In this document: positions 1-8,674 of the stretch, piece after piece
How positions within the stretch are numbered: position 1 is the stretch's first letter
Layout of the letters: every line of letters begins with the position of its first letter
NCBI RefSeq assembly: GCF_013409365.1
Contig: NZ_JACCBA010000001.1
Location: 6,200,001 to 6,264,000, forward strand
Direction: 5' to 3'
Length of the DNA: 64,000 nt
DNA from: Actinomadura luteofluorescens
GTDB taxonomy: Bacteria; Actinomycetota; Actinomycetes; Streptosporangiales; Streptosporangiaceae
The notes under the pieces: model-generated
Told to the model about the DNA's origin: nothing
Seen by the model: only the letters and a program-made list of their open reading frames with translations
Databases searched by the model: none
Made by a program: the position numbers and the translations under genes

Positions 1-282
1 CAGCGTCGACATCACCAGGAAGTAGGCGATGGTGACCAGGCCGATCCGGCCGACCTCGGCCGCCCTGGCGACCGAGCCGATGCCGAGCACGATCGTGCAG
101 AAGATGATCGGCGAGATCATCATCTTGATCAGGTTGACGAACGCGGTGCCGATCGGTTTCAGCTCCTGCGCGAAGTCCGGCGCGAGCAGCCCGACCACCG
201 CGCCCGCCACCACGGCGGCGACGACGGCGAGGTACAGGTAGCGGACGCGGTTGCGGGAGGGTTCGGAGGCGGGCGGGGTCAC
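1..282 (-). CDS. dctA: C4-dicarboxylate/cation symporter, N-terminal part (cut by window edge)
   Basis: Only the first 94 codons are present; the gene runs off the left edge. It starts at a GTG six bases after a perfect AGGAGG. The product begins with a short basic tail, then a hydrophobic segment (about residues 15-35), then a stretch containing FVNLIKMMISPIIFCTIVLG, which is characteristic of the DAACS/DctA sodium- or proton-coupled dicarboxylate symporters, followed by a second helix. It should import succinate, fumarate or malate at the cytoplasmic membrane. It diverges from a DcuS/CitA-type two-component system, a common arrangement in which the sensor controls the transporter. A glutamate/aspartate symporter of the same family is the alternative. 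Confidence 0.8.
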   Translation of the reverse strand, partial: MTPPASEPSRNRVRYLYLAVVAAVVAGAVVGLLAPDFAQELKPIGTAFVNLIKMMISPIIFCTIVLGIGSVARAAEVGRIGLVTIAYFLVMSTL

Positions 283-587
283 GGGGGACCTCCTCGGCTC
301 AGGACCCCGGCCTCGGTGCGAGGGGCGGCGCCCGCCCGGTCCGGTCGGATCCGCGGGCGGGCCGCCGCCCCGCGGCGGCGCCCATCCTCCGGCCGGGGCC
401 GGAGCATGCACACCGTGGGCGCCGCACTGGAGGTGAGCTCGCAGGTCAGGCGGGGGCTGGGGGTCTGTCCGCACATGAGTGTGCGCGGTTCTGTGACCGG
501 GGTCACCCTTGTGTACATTTCGTTCACGGCACGGTGCGATGTGGTGACACCGAGACGCGGTGGGGCCGAGGCGGGAGGGGGGACGGA
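283..587. promoter_or_regulatory. Divergent control region between symporter and sensor kinase, with a GTGACC/GGTCAC dyad
   Basis: No gene is seen in these 305 bases. A perfect 6-bp inverted repeat, GTGACC-GG-GGTCAC, lies at 493-506 and is followed by the AT-richer stretch CTTGTGTACATTTCG. It is a plausible binding site for the response regulator encoded downstream, but no consensus for this subfamily was available to check against. The rest is GC-rich without clear structure. Confidence 0.4.
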
Positions 588-2282
588 GTGCGTCCTCGAT
601 GGACGGCGCCGGGCCGCTGGAGCCTGGCGCGGCAGCTGCTCGCGCTCCAGGCGGCGGTCCTCGGGCTCCTCGTGGCGGCGGGCGCGGCGCTGGCCTTCCT
701 GGACTCCGGCCGCGCCGTCGACGACAGCGCGACCCAGACGGTGTCGGCGGTCGCGGTGAGCATCGCCGACGCCCCGACCGTCCGCGCGGCGCTCGCCGAC
801 CCGGCCCCGAGCCGCCTGCTGCAGCCCTACGCCGAGCGCGTCCGGCACGACACCGGCGTCGACTTCATCACGATCATGAGTCCGGCGGGGATCCGCTACA
901 CGCATCCGAACCCGTCGCGCATCGGCGGGACCTTCGTCGGCAACACCGCCCCCGCGCTCGCCGGCCGGACGTTCACCGAGACCTACACCGGAACGCTCGG
1001 ACCGTCCGTGCGCACCGTCGCCCCCGTCTTCGGCGACGACCACCGCGTGGTCGCCCTGGTCGCGGTCGGCATCACGGTCAAGGCGATCTCGGCCGAGCTG
1101 CGCCGGCGCCTGCTGGCCCTCGGCGCCGTCGCCGCGGCCGTCCTCGCCGTCGGGATGGCCGGCAGCTACCTCGTCTCCGCCCGCCTCCGCCGCCAGACCC
1201 GGGGCGTCGCCCCGGGCGAGCTGCGCGGCATGTTCGAGTACTACGAGGCGATCCTGCACGCCGTCCGCGAAGGCCTCCTCATCCTCGACCGCACCGGCCG
1301 CGTCGTGCTCTGCAACGACGCCGCCAGGCACCTGCTCGACCTTGACGCCGGGCCGTCCGGTGCGGCCGGCGGGGACGCGGCGCCGTCCCGGGCGCCCGCC
1401 GGGGAGCCGCACGGGCGCGACGTCGCGGAGCTCGGGTTGCCGGAGGAGCTGGTGGAGACGCTGGTGTCGGCCGTGCCGCGGTCGGACGAGATCCACGTGG
1501 GGGACACGCGGGTCCTCGTGGTGAACACCTCGCCCGTCCGGTCGCGGGACCGGGTGATGGGCAACGTCGTCACCCTGAGGGACCACACCGAGCTCCAGGC
1601 GCTGACGGGCGAGCTGGACACGGTGCGCGGGTTCGCCGAGTCGCTGCGCTCGCAGGCGCACGAGGCCGCGAACCGCCTGCACACGGTGGTGTCGCTGGTG
1701 GAGCTGGGCCGTTCCGAGCAGGCCGTGGAGTTCGCGACCGCCGAGCTGGCGAGCGCGCAGCGGCTCACCGACCGGGTCGTCGGCTCGGTCGGCGAGCCCG
1801 TGCTGGCCGCGCTGCTGCTCGGCAAGTCCGCCGAGGCGGGGGAGCGCGGCGTGGAGCTCGTGATCGGCGAGGACACCGTGATCGAGGGCGCGATCGAGCC
1901 GCGCGACCTGGTGACCATTCTCGGCAACCTCATCGACAACGCGGTCGACGCGGCGATCGAGGGCGCCGCCGACCGGCCGCCGCGCGTCGGCGTCAGCGCC
2001 CGCGAGGAGGACGGGGCGCTCGTGCTGGAGGTGTCCGACAGCGGGCCTGGCGTGGACCCGTCCGCCGTGCCCGCGATGTTCCGGCGCGGCTGGACGACGA
2101 AGGCGTCCGGCGGCCCGGTCGGGCACGGCCTCGGCCTCGCCCTGGTCGGCCAGGCCGTCCGCCGCAACGGCGGTGACGTGCGGGTGAGCGCGAGCGGATC
2201 CGGCCGCGGCGCGGTGTTCACGGTCCGGTTGCCCCTGGCGGCGCGAGCGGCCGGGTCCCGGCGCGGGGACGGTGAAGCGTGA
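588..2282 (+). CDS. DcuS/CitA-family sensor histidine kinase
   Basis: A membrane sensor kinase of 564 residues. The GTG at 588 is preferred over an ATG at 534 because the first 18 codons of the longer frame look non-coding and a purine-rich site precedes 588. Helix 1 (about 16-36) and helix 2 (about 175-197) flank an extracytoplasmic sensor domain with the arginine/histidine-containing stretch RYTHPNPSRIGGTF, as in CitA/DcuS ligand domains. A cytoplasmic PAS domain (about 213-340), a SpoOB-like dimerisation region with the candidate phospho-histidine in SQAHEAANRLH, and a GHKL ATPase domain (NLIDNAVDAA, DSGPGVD, GHGLGLALV) follow. It overlaps the regulator gene by 4 bases. Role inferred: sensing external C4-dicarboxylates and controlling the divergent symporter. 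Confidence 0.87.
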   Translation: MRPRWTAPGRWSLARQLLALQAAVLGLLVAAGAALAFLDSGRAVDDSATQTVSAVAVSIADAPTVRAALADPAPSRLLQPYAERVRHDTGVDFITIMSPAGIRYTHPNPSRIGGTFVGNTAPALAGRTFTETYTGTLGPSVRTVAPVFGDDHRVVALVAVGITVKAISAELRRRLLALGAVAAAVLAVGMAGSYLVSARLRRQTRGVAPGELRGMFEYYEAILHAVREGLLILDRTGRVVLCNDAARHLLDLDAGPSGAAGGDAAPSRAPAGEPHGRDVAELGLPEELVETLVSAVPRSDEIHVGDTRVLVVNTSPVRSRDRVMGNVVTLRDHTELQALTGELDTVRGFAESLRSQAHEAANRLHTVVSLVELGRSEQAVEFATAELASAQRLTDRVVGSVGEPVLAALLLGKSAEAGERGVELVIGEDTVIEGAIEPRDLVTILGNLIDNAVDAAIEGAADRPPRVGVSAREEDGALVLEVSDSGPGVDPSAVPAMFRRGWTTKASGGPVGHGLGLALVGQAVRRNGGDVRVSASGSGRGAVFTVRLPLAARAAGSRRGDGEA

Positions 2283-2950
2283 TCAGAGTGCTGGTCGTCG
2301 AGGACGACCCGGTGGCGGCGGAGGCGCACCGGACCTACGTCGAGCGGGTCGCCGGGTTCACCGTCGCCGGGGTCGTGCACTCGGGGGCGGACGCGCTGCG
2401 GTTCTGCGAGCGGACGCAGGTCGACGTCGTCCTGCTGGACTTCTACCTGCCGGACACGCACGGCCTCACCGTCTGCCGCGCGCTGCGCGCCGGGGGACGG
2501 GACGTGGACGTGATCGCCGTGACGTCCGCGCGGGACCTCGCGGTGATCCGCACCGCCGTGGCGGTCGGCATCGTCCAGTACCTGCTGAAGCCGTTCACGT
2601 TCGCGTCGCTGCGCGACAAGCTCGTCCGGTACGCGCGGTTCCGGGAGCAGGCGGTGGGCTCGGGGGAGGTCAGCGGGCAGGCGGACGTGGACGGGATGCT
2701 CGCCACCCTGCGCACCCCCGACCGCCACGCGCTGCCCAAGGGGATGAGCGGCGAGACGCTCCAGGCCGTGACCGACGTGCTGGCCTCGTCCGCCGACGGC
2801 CTGTCCGCGGCGGCCGCCGCCGACCTCACCGGCGTCTCCCGGGTCACCGCGCGCCGGTATCTGGAGTACCTGGCGGAGAACGGGCTGGCCGACCGCCGCC
2901 CCCACTACGGCCAGGTCGGCCGCCCCGAGGTGCGCTTCTATCCCCGCTAG
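2279..2950 (+). CDS. DcuR/CitB-family response regulator
   Basis: Cytoplasmic response regulator, 223 residues. The receiver domain (1-120) has the acidic pair at residues 9-10, the phospho-acceptor Asp54 in VVLLDFYLPD and the conserved lysine in LLKPF (Lys104). The C-terminal domain (about 150-223) has a helix-turn-helix with TGVSRVTARRYLEYL, typical of the CitB/DcuR/MalR group that pairs with CitA-type kinases. Its GTG start overlaps the kinase stop (GTGA), so the two are translationally coupled. The likely target is the symporter gene on the other side of the kinase; other targets are possible. Confidence 0.88.
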   Translation: MIRVLVVEDDPVAAEAHRTYVERVAGFTVAGVVHSGADALRFCERTQVDVVLLDFYLPDTHGLTVCRALRAGGRDVDVIAVTSARDLAVIRTAVAVGIVQYLLKPFTFASLRDKLVRYARFREQAVGSGEVSGQADVDGMLATLRTPDRHALPKGMSGETLQAVTDVLASSADGLSAAAAADLTGVSRVTARRYLEYLAENGLADRRPHYGQVGRPEVRFYPR

Positions 2951-2998
2951 ACGGGGTACTTATGGACCGACAGTTGGAACGACATCGGGGGAGTTGTC

Positions 2999-3160
2999 GT
3001 GAACGACAAGCCTGGCAAGCCCGGGAAGCCCACGGGCAAGGCGGAGTCCGAACCGGAGCGCGAGAAGCGGCCGCGCCGCGGCGAGGAGGCCACGGGCAAG
3101 GGGCCGAAGCGCAAACCGGGCGACGCCGCGCGCAAGATGCGGGAGATGTACAAGGGCTAG
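2999..3160 (+). CDS. Small, highly charged Lys/Arg/Glu-rich protein
   Basis: A 53-codon frame 48 bases after the response regulator, starting at GTG with GGGGGAG six bases upstream. The product is almost entirely Lys, Arg, Glu, Gly and Pro, with a repeated KPGKP motif near the N-terminus and a terminal RKMREMYKG. No hydrophobic segment or cysteine is present, so it should be a disordered, soluble, basic protein, perhaps nucleic-acid binding. The good ribosome site and the coherent composition favour a real gene over a chance frame. Function is unknown. Confidence 0.5.
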   Translation: MNDKPGKPGKPTGKAESEPEREKRPRRGEEATGKGPKRKPGDAARKMREMYKG

Positions 3161-3284
3161 ACGGTCGCGTCGGGTCGGCGGCCCCGATGCTTGACGGCGG
3201 CTTGAATTCCCATTTTGGGTCTATGTCGGCTTGTGGGGCTAATGTCCAAAGGGAACGCGACGTCGAGGAGATCAGGAGGCACGC

Positions 3285-3347
3285 TTGTCCGACCGACGAC
3301 ATTCGGGCGGCTCCACCGAGGGGCTCTTCGACGCATGGAGGGTATAG
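3285..3347 (+). CDS. 20-residue small ORF with perfect Shine-Dalgarno, upstream of a terminator
   Basis: A TTG-initiated frame of 20 codons preceded by AGGAGG at seven bases. The peptide is hydrophilic, rich in Arg, Gly and Ser, and ends GLFDAWRV. It closes 41 bases before a strong hairpin with a T-run (3389-3428), so it looks like a self-contained short transcript or an attenuator-type leader in front of the thiolase. No run of a single amino acid that would mark a classical attenuation leader is seen. Compare the small ORF at 18960-19010. Function unknown. Confidence 0.4.
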   Translation: MSDRRHSGGSTEGLFDAWRV

Positions 3348-3388
3348 ACGGACAACGGCATGGGCCCCTCCCGCTGAGCGGCCCGAAG

Positions 3389-3428
3389 ACCCGGGGGTCG
3401 TGGCGATCGGCTACGGCCCCCGGGTTTT
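3389..3428 (+). terminator. Rho-independent-type terminator upstream of thiolase
   Basis: Nine-base perfect stem ACCCGGGGG / CCCCCGGGT around a 19-base loop, running directly into TTTT. It ends the small-ORF transcript and separates it from the thiolase, unless it works as an attenuator for that gene. Confidence 0.7.
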
Positions 3429-3537
3429 CGCCTGCTTAGTTGTGTAATCCAACTCACCTTTGCGGTGGATTGTGCTCCCCGGTTCGCCGAGCGGATACTT
3501 CCGGAGTGAGTTGGAAAACGCAACGGAGGTGGGTTCC

Positions 3538-4701
3538 ATGCGCGACGCGGTGATCGTGGAGGCCGTGCGCACGCCGCTCGGCAAGGGCAGGGCCGGCGGC
3601 GCCCTGCACGGCGACCATCCGGCCGACCTGCTGGCCCGGACGCTGACGTCCCTGGTCGAGCGGGCGGGCATCGACCCAGCGGCCGTGGACGACGTGATCG
3701 GCGGCGTCGTCACCCAGGCGGGCGACCAGGCGCTCAACCTCACCCGCACGGCCGTCCTCGCCGCCGGGTTCCCCGAGAGCGTCCCCGCCATGACGGTCGA
3801 CCGGCAGTGCGGCTCGTCCCAGCAGGCCCTGCACATCGCGGCGCAGGGCGTGCAGAGCGGCGCCTACGACATCGCCATCGCGTGCGGGGTCGAGTCGATG
3901 TCGCGGGTCCCGATGGGATCGAGCGTCCTGCCGGGCAGCGATCCGTTCGGGACGCTGCTCCCCGACCGCTACCCGGGCGGGCTCGTCGGCCAGGGCATCA
4001 GCGCCGAGCTGATCGCCGCCCGCTGGGACCTGTCGCGGGAGGAGCTCGACGCCTACGCCTTCGAGTCCCACCGCCGCGCCGCCGAGGCGTGGAAGAACGG
4101 CGAGTTCGACCGGGAGGTCGCCTGGACGGGCCAGCGGGACGAGACCGTCCGCCCGGGGACGTCGCCGGAGGCCCTCGCCGCCCTGAAGCCCGCCTACCAC
4201 GACGAGCGGACGGCCGAGCGGTTCCCCGAGATCGGCTGGAAGATCACCGCGGGCAACGCCTCCCCGGTCAACGACGGCGCCGCCGCCGTCCTGGTCATGG
4301 GCGCCGACGTCGCCGCGCGGCTCGGCCTGCGCCCGCGCGCCCGCTTCCACGCCTTCGCCGTGACCGGCGACGACCCCCTGCTGATGCTCACCGCGATCAT
4401 CCCCGCGACCGCGCGGGTGCTGGAGCGCGGGGGCCTCACGCTGGACGACATCGACCTGTTCGAGGTGAACGAGGCGTTCGCCCCGGTCGTCCTGGCGTGG
4501 GCGCGCGAGACCGGCGCCGACCTCGCCCGCGTCAACGTGCGCGGCGGCGCGATCGCCCTCGGCCACCCGCTCGGCGCGAGCGGCGCCCGCCTCATGACGA
4601 CGCTGCTGCACGCCCTGGAGGACCGCGGCGGCCGGTTCGGCCTGCAGACGATGTGCGAGGCGGGCGGGCTGGCCAACGCCACCATCGTGGAGCGGCTCTG
4701 A
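3538..4701 (+). CDS. Acetyl-CoA C-acyltransferase (thiolase)
   Basis: Thiolase of 387 residues that cleaves 3-ketoacyl-CoA with CoA (or condenses two acyl-CoAs). The ATG at 3538 has GGAGGTG six bases upstream. The nucleophilic cysteine lies in VDRQCGSSQQAL (Cys91), the acid/base histidine in IALGHPLGASGARL and the second catalytic cysteine in MCEAGG, so all active-site parts are present. NEAF is also intact. No beta-oxidation partner is adjacent, so whether it is a degradative FadA-type or a biosynthetic enzyme cannot be settled. A regulator of the HxlR family follows 46 bases downstream. Confidence 0.92.
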   Translation: MRDAVIVEAVRTPLGKGRAGGALHGDHPADLLARTLTSLVERAGIDPAAVDDVIGGVVTQAGDQALNLTRTAVLAAGFPESVPAMTVDRQCGSSQQALHIAAQGVQSGAYDIAIACGVESMSRVPMGSSVLPGSDPFGTLLPDRYPGGLVGQGISAELIAARWDLSREELDAYAFESHRRAAEAWKNGEFDREVAWTGQRDETVRPGTSPEALAALKPAYHDERTAERFPEIGWKITAGNASPVNDGAAAVLVMGADVAARLGLRPRARFHAFAVTGDDPLLMLTAIIPATARVLERGGLTLDDIDLFEVNEAFAPVVLAWARETGADLARVNVRGGAIALGHPLGASGARLMTTLLHALEDRGGRFGLQTMCEAGGLANATIVERL

Positions 4702-4747
4702 CGTGCCCTGCCCAGGCCACTTCGAGACAGGCTCTAGGCTTCCCGGT

Positions 4748-5191
4748 ATGCCGAAGGACGCCGATCCGCGCGAGTGCTCGATCGCCGACACCCTGGACCT
4801 GGTCGGCGAGCGCTGGAGTCTGCTGGCGATCCGGGAGCTGAGCTACGGGGTGCGGCGGTTCGACCAGATCGTCCGCAACACCGGCGCGTCCCGCGACATC
4901 CTCACCGCCCGCCTCCGCAAGCTGGAGGCGAACGGCATCATCAGCCGCGAGCGCTACAGCGACCACCCGGTGCGCTACGAGTACCGCCTCACGCCCGCGG
5001 GCATGGAGCTGTGCGACGTGCTGCTCGTGCTGATGGCCTGGGGCGACCGGCATCTGCACCCGGACGACCCGCCCGTCAGCTGGCGCCACTCCTGCGGCGA
5101 GGCCGTCAGCCCCCAGGTCGTCTGCCGTCACTGCGGCGGCGAGGCCCGCCGCGGCGCCCACTCCCCGACCGGCCGAGGCGCCCGCCCCTGA
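4748..5191 (+). CDS. HxlR-family transcriptional regulator
   Basis: Winged-helix regulator of 147 residues. It begins MPKDADPRECSIADTLDLVG; the early cysteine is the usual redox or aldehyde-responsive residue of this family. The HxlR core (RWSLLAIRELSYGVRRFDQI, then DILTARLRKLEANGII) is complete. The C-terminal tail contains four cysteines and a histidine in a Cys-X11-Cys-X2-His-Cys arrangement that might bind zinc. No clear ribosome site precedes the ATG, and TAGGCT lies seven bases upstream, so it may be leaderless. It could regulate the thiolase before it. Confidence 0.85.
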   Translation: MPKDADPRECSIADTLDLVGERWSLLAIRELSYGVRRFDQIVRNTGASRDILTARLRKLEANGIISRERYSDHPVRYEYRLTPAGMELCDVLLVLMAWGDRHLHPDDPPVSWRHSCGEAVSPQVVCRHCGGEARRGAHSPTGRGARP

Positions 5192-5233
5192 CCCCGCCCG
5201 CGACCGGCGGGGCGGGGGTGTGGCGGCACGGTG

Positions 5234-5854
5234 TCAGCGCTCGGCGGCCAGGCGGACGCCGAGGCCGATGAACAGCGTGCCCACGGTGGCGTTGAGTCGC
5301 CGGCGGGCGGTGTGCCGGCGGCGCAGCCAGTCTCCGATGCGTCCGGCGAGGACGCCGACCGTGCCGTCCACGAGGAACTCCAGCGCGATCAGGACGGCGC
5401 CGAGGATCGCGAACTGCGCCCACACGTGCCCGAGCCCGGGATCGATGAACTGGGGCAGGAACGCGATGGTGAAGGTGACCATCTTCGGGTTCAGCAGGTT
5501 GGTCAGCAGCCCGTTGAGATACGCCCGCCGCCCCGAGACCCCCGCCGGCGCCGCGTCCACGTCCCTGCGGTGCCGCAGGGTCTGCACGCCCAGGAAGATC
5601 AGGTAGGCGGCCCCGGCGACCCGGACCACCGTGAACGCGACCGGCACCGCCGCGAAGAGCGCCGCCAGCCCCGCCGCCGCCACGGCGACGTGCACGGCCT
5701 CGCTCGTCGCGACCCCGGCCGTGGCGAGCAGCCCCGCCCGCGGGCCGCCGCGCATGCCGCACCCGAGGACGAACAGCATGTCGGGACCGGGGATCACCAT
5801 GGCGATGACGGAGGTCACGAAGAACAGCGCGAGCAGGTGCGGATCGATCGGCAT
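5234..5854 (-). CDS. LysE-family exporter
   Basis: Integral membrane protein of 206 residues with about six hydrophobic segments. The N-terminus carries the family motif VIPGPDMLFVLGCGMRGG and the middle has LLNPKMVTFTIAFLPQF, both typical of LysE/RhtB amino-acid exporters. Substrates in this family include lysine, arginine, threonine and homoserine lactones; nothing here identifies which. It converges on the HxlR gene, with 42 bases between the two stops. Confidence 0.9.
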   Translation of the reverse strand: MPIDPHLLALFFVTSVIAMVIPGPDMLFVLGCGMRGGPRAGLLATAGVATSEAVHVAVAAAGLAALFAAVPVAFTVVRVAGAAYLIFLGVQTLRHRRDVDAAPAGVSGRRAYLNGLLTNLLNPKMVTFTIAFLPQFIDPGLGHVWAQFAILGAVLIALEFLVDGTVGVLAGRIGDWLRRRHTARRRLNATVGTLFIGLGVRLAAER

Positions 5855-5925
5855 GCGGTGATCCTCACACGGTTCCGGGGAGCGGCGGAACCGGATATTC
5901 CAGGACACCCGCCGGCGGGCGCGCG

Positions 5926-6297
5926 TCAGCGGGCCGGGGCGGGGCGGCGGTCGGCCGCCTGGGCGAGAGCGGTGGCCAGGTGGTCGCGGGCCCTGGTCTG
6001 GGCGGCTATGCGGGCGTCGAGGACGGCGAGGCGGTCGCGTGCGATCCGGAGGCCCCGCTCGGACGGGGGCGAGGCCGCCACGTCGCCGTCCAGGCAGACC
6101 GAGAACGCGCGCACGTCGTCGAGCGTGAGGCCGACGGCGAGCAGCTCCCGGATGTTGCGGACCCGCACGGCCGCGCTCCCGTCGTAGATCCGGTACCCGT
6201 TGTCCGCCCGCCGGGACGTGATCAGCCCCGCCTCCTCGTAGTGCCGCAGCGCCCGCGGCGTCGTCCCGGTGATCCGCGCCAGCTCGCCGATCCGCAC
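5926..6297 (-). CDS. MerR-family transcriptional regulator
   Basis: 123 residues. The GTG at 6297 is chosen because GGAGG lies eight bases upstream; an in-frame GTG at 6303 overlaps that site. The N-terminal winged helix starts VRIGELARITGTTPRALRHY, followed by the MerR wing (GYRIYD) and a dimerisation helix. No cysteine cluster for metal binding is visible, so an organic ligand is likely. It lies 47 bases downstream of an SDR gene in the same direction, and the promoter ahead of that gene has a MerR-type operator, so the pair is probably autoregulated. Confidence 0.88.
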   Translation of the reverse strand: MRIGELARITGTTPRALRHYEEAGLITSRRADNGYRIYDGSAAVRVRNIRELLAVGLTLDDVRAFSVCLDGDVAASPPSERGLRIARDRLAVLDARIAAQTRARDHLATALAQAADRRPAPAR

Positions 6298-6344
6298 CGC
6301 CACCACCTCCGCCCCCGGTTCTACCAGGCGGTCGGCTCTCTGGC

Positions 6345-7094
6345 TCAGGCGACCACCGCCCCTCCGTCCACCGCGAGGACGGCCCCGGTGACGAACGAGG
6401 CGTCCGGCGAGGCCAGGCGCGTGATCGCCCACGCGACCTCCTCGGGGCGCCCGACGCGGCCGAGCGGGGTGTGCTCGATCTGCCACCGCCGGAGCGCCGC
6501 CAGCCGCTCGGCGGACAGGCCCTGGTGCGCGCCGATCGGGGTGGCGATCGCACCGGGCGCCACGGCGGCCACCCGGATGCCGCGCGGCGCGAGCTCCAGC
6601 GCCCAGCTGCGCGTGAGCGTCTCCAGCGCCGCCTTGGTGGCGGCGTAGAACGCGTTGCCCGGCCAGCCCCGCTGCCCGACGGACGTGCTGACGTTGACGA
6701 CGACCCCGCCGCCGTCCAGCGCAGGCAGCGCCGCCTGGGTCAGCAGGACGGGCGCCACCAGGTTCGTCGCGAGCTGCGGCGCGATCGCCTCCGGAGCGAG
6801 CGTCTCCAGGGTTCCGCTCCGGACGACCGCCGCGTTGTTGACCAGCACGTCCAGCCGTCCGTGCGCGTCCGTCACCCTGCGCACGATCTCCTCGGCGGCG
6901 CCGTCGCCGGTGATGTCGGCGGCGAGGGGCTCGATCCGGGGGTGTCCCTGCGCGGTCTCGGCCAGCGGTTCGGGCCGCCGTCCGACGGCCACGACCCGGG
7001 CGCCCTCGGCCGCGAACATGCGGGCCGTCGCCCGTCCGATGCCGGTTCCCGCGCCGGTGACCAGAACGACCCTGTCGTGTGAGTTCGTCTCCAT
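6345..7094 (-). CDS. SDR-family NAD(P)-dependent oxidoreductase
   Basis: Classical short-chain dehydrogenase of 249 residues. The cofactor motif TGAGTGIG is near residue 14, NNAAV marks the central strand, and the catalytic Ser, Tyr and Lys lie in NVSTSVG and FYAATKAAL. The end AVDGGAVVA is typical of the family. Substrate cannot be deduced. It is the first gene of a two-gene unit with the MerR regulator and starts nine bases downstream of the -10 region of a MerR-type promoter, so its transcript may be nearly leaderless. Confidence 0.88.
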   Translation of the reverse strand: METNSHDRVVLVTGAGTGIGRATARMFAAEGARVVAVGRRPEPLAETAQGHPRIEPLAADITGDGAAEEIVRRVTDAHGRLDVLVNNAAVVRSGTLETLAPEAIAPQLATNLVAPVLLTQAALPALDGGGVVVNVSTSVGQRGWPGNAFYAATKAALETLTRSWALELAPRGIRVAAVAPGAIATPIGAHQGLSAERLAALRRWQIEHTPLGRVGRPEEVAWAITRLASPDASFVTGAVLAVDGGAVVA

Positions 7095-7102
7095 GGCGCC
7101 AG

Positions 7103-7133
7103 CGTGCAACCCTGCCGCCAACGGCAGGGTCAA
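7103..7133 (-). promoter_or_regulatory. MerR-type promoter with 22-bp operator
   Basis: On the minus strand a -35 TTGACC is followed by a 19-base spacer, the stretched spacing typical of MerR-controlled promoters. The spacer holds a perfect 9-bp inverted repeat, ACCCTGCCG-CCAA-CGGCAGGGT (7109-7130). The -10 (TGCACG) is weak. The regulator encoded downstream is the obvious ligand. Confidence 0.75.
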
Positions 7134-7282
7134 CCCCGGGCGTTCCTGTCCAGGAGGAGTTCGGTGCCGGCGCGGGCACGGGCGGCGGCGGTGGGGTCGC
7201 CGTGGATTCCGGCGACCGCATCCACGGCCCGCGCCCCGCCGGCGAGCACGGGCTCGACATCCCGCTCCGGTAGCGCCGGAGC

Positions 7283-8656
7283 TCAGCACTCGATGACGTT
7301 GACGGCGAGGCCGCCGCGCGAGGTCTCCTTGTACTTGTCGAGCATGTCGCGGCCGGTGTCGCGCATGGTCTTGATGGCCTTGTCGAGCGAGACGAAGTGG
7401 CGGCCGTCGCCCCGCAGCGAGATCCGGGCGGCGCTGATGGCCTTCACGGCACCGACGGCGTTGCGCTCGATGCAGGGCACCTGCACCAGGCCGCCGACGG
7501 GGTCGCAGGTCAGGCCGAGATTGTGCTCGATCCCGATCTCCGCGGCGTTCTCCACCTGCTCCGGGGTGCCGCCGAGGACCTCGGTGAGCCCGGCGGCGGC
7601 CATCGAGCAGGCCGAACCGACCTCGCCCTGGCAGCCCACCTCGGCGCCGGAGATCGAGGCGTTCTGCTTGAACAGCACGCCGATCGCCCCCGCGGTCAGC
7701 AGGAACCGCACCACGCCCTCGTCGTCCCGGCCCGGGATGAACCGGTCGTAGTAGTGCAGGACGGCCGGGATGATGCCCGCGGCGCCGTTGGTCGGGGCGG
7801 TGACGATGCGGCCGCCCGCGGCGTTCTCCTCGTTGACGGCGAGCGCGAACAGGGTGATCCAGTCCATCGCGTGGAGCGGATCGGACGCCTTCTCGACCGA
7901 GAGCTGGCGGTGCAGCTGGGGAGCGCGGCGGCGCACCTTGAGCCCGCCCGGCAGGAGGCCCTCGCGGGTGCAGCCCCGGGAGACGCAGGCGCGCATGACC
8001 TCCCAGAGTTCGAGCAGCCCGTCGTGGATCTCGGCGGCGCCGCGGCCGAACGCCTTCTCGTTCTCCAGCATCAGCGCGGAAATCGACAGGCCCGTCTCCC
8101 GGCAGCGTTCGAGCAGCTCGGCGGCCGTGTCGAACGGGTACGGCAGGACGGTGTCGTCGGGCTTGATGCGGTCGGCGCCGGTGGCGTTCTCGTCCAGGAT
8201 GAAGCCGCCGCCCACCGAGTAGTACACCTTGGCGCGCAGCTCCTCGCCCGAGGCGTCCAGAGCCGTGAAGCGCATCCCGTTCGGGTGGCCGGGCAGCGAC
8301 TCCTTGCGCTCGAACACCAGGTGCTCGTTGACCACGAACGGGACGTCGTGGTCGCCGAACAGGCGCAGGGCCCCGCGCTCGCGGATCGCGGCGAGCCGCT
8401 CGTCCACCCGGTCGACGTCGACGAGCTCCGGCTTGTCGCCTTCCAGCCCGAGGATGACGGCCTTGTCGGAGCCGTGGCCCTTGCCGGTGAGGCCGAGCGA
8501 CCCGTAGAGGGTCACGGCGACGGACGCGGTCTTCTCCAGCAGCCCGTCACTCTGGAGGCCCCGCGCGAACCGGTGCGCCGCCGCCATCGGCCCGCCCGTG
8601 TGGGACGACGACGGACCGATACCGATCTTGAAAAGGTCGAAAACGCTGATGGCCAT
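7283..8656 (-). CDS. sdaA: L-serine ammonia-lyase, single-chain iron-sulfur type
   Basis: L-serine dehydratase of 457 residues converting serine to pyruvate and ammonia in the cytoplasm. It opens with [19 protein letters not shown], the signature of the beta domain. The alpha domain carries cluster-binding cysteines in [19 protein letters not shown] and VPCIERN. Length and ends match the fused single-chain enzyme. It is the last gene of the gcvT-gcvH-glyA-sdaA operon, where it consumes serine made from glycine by GlyA. It is separated from glyA by a 16-bp hairpin and has GAGGT as ribosome site. Confidence 0.95.
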   Translation of the reverse strand: MAISVFDLFKIGIGPSSSHTGGPMAAAHRFARGLQSDGLLEKTASVAVTLYGSLGLTGKGHGSDKAVILGLEGDKPELVDVDRVDERLAAIRERGALRLFGDHDVPFVVNEHLVFERKESLPGHPNGMRFTALDASGEELRAKVYYSVGGGFILDENATGADRIKPDDTVLPYPFDTAAELLERCRETGLSISALMLENEKAFGRGAAEIHDGLLELWEVMRACVSRGCTREGLLPGGLKVRRRAPQLHRQLSVEKASDPLHAMDWITLFALAVNEENAAGGRIVTAPTNGAAGIIPAVLHYYDRFIPGRDDEGVVRFLLTAGAIGVLFKQNASISGAEVGCQGEVGSACSMAAAGLTEVLGGTPEQVENAAEIGIEHNLGLTCDPVGGLVQVPCIERNAVGAVKAISAARISLRGDGRHFVSLDKAIKTMRDTGRDMLDKYKETSRGGLAVNVIEC

Positions 8657-8674
8657 AGCTACCTCGTTGTAGCC

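Noticed and set aside
279..2126. Long minus-strand frame opposite the sensor kinase
   Set aside because: Low-complexity Arg/Gly/Asp-rich shadow of the kinase gene with no domain, unlike the well-formed plus-strand product.
7130..7282. Open frame continuing in phase for about 50 codons after the sdaA stop
   Set aside because: SdaA is full length at 457 residues, the context is not a known readthrough signal, and open frames of this length are expected in such GC-rich DNA.
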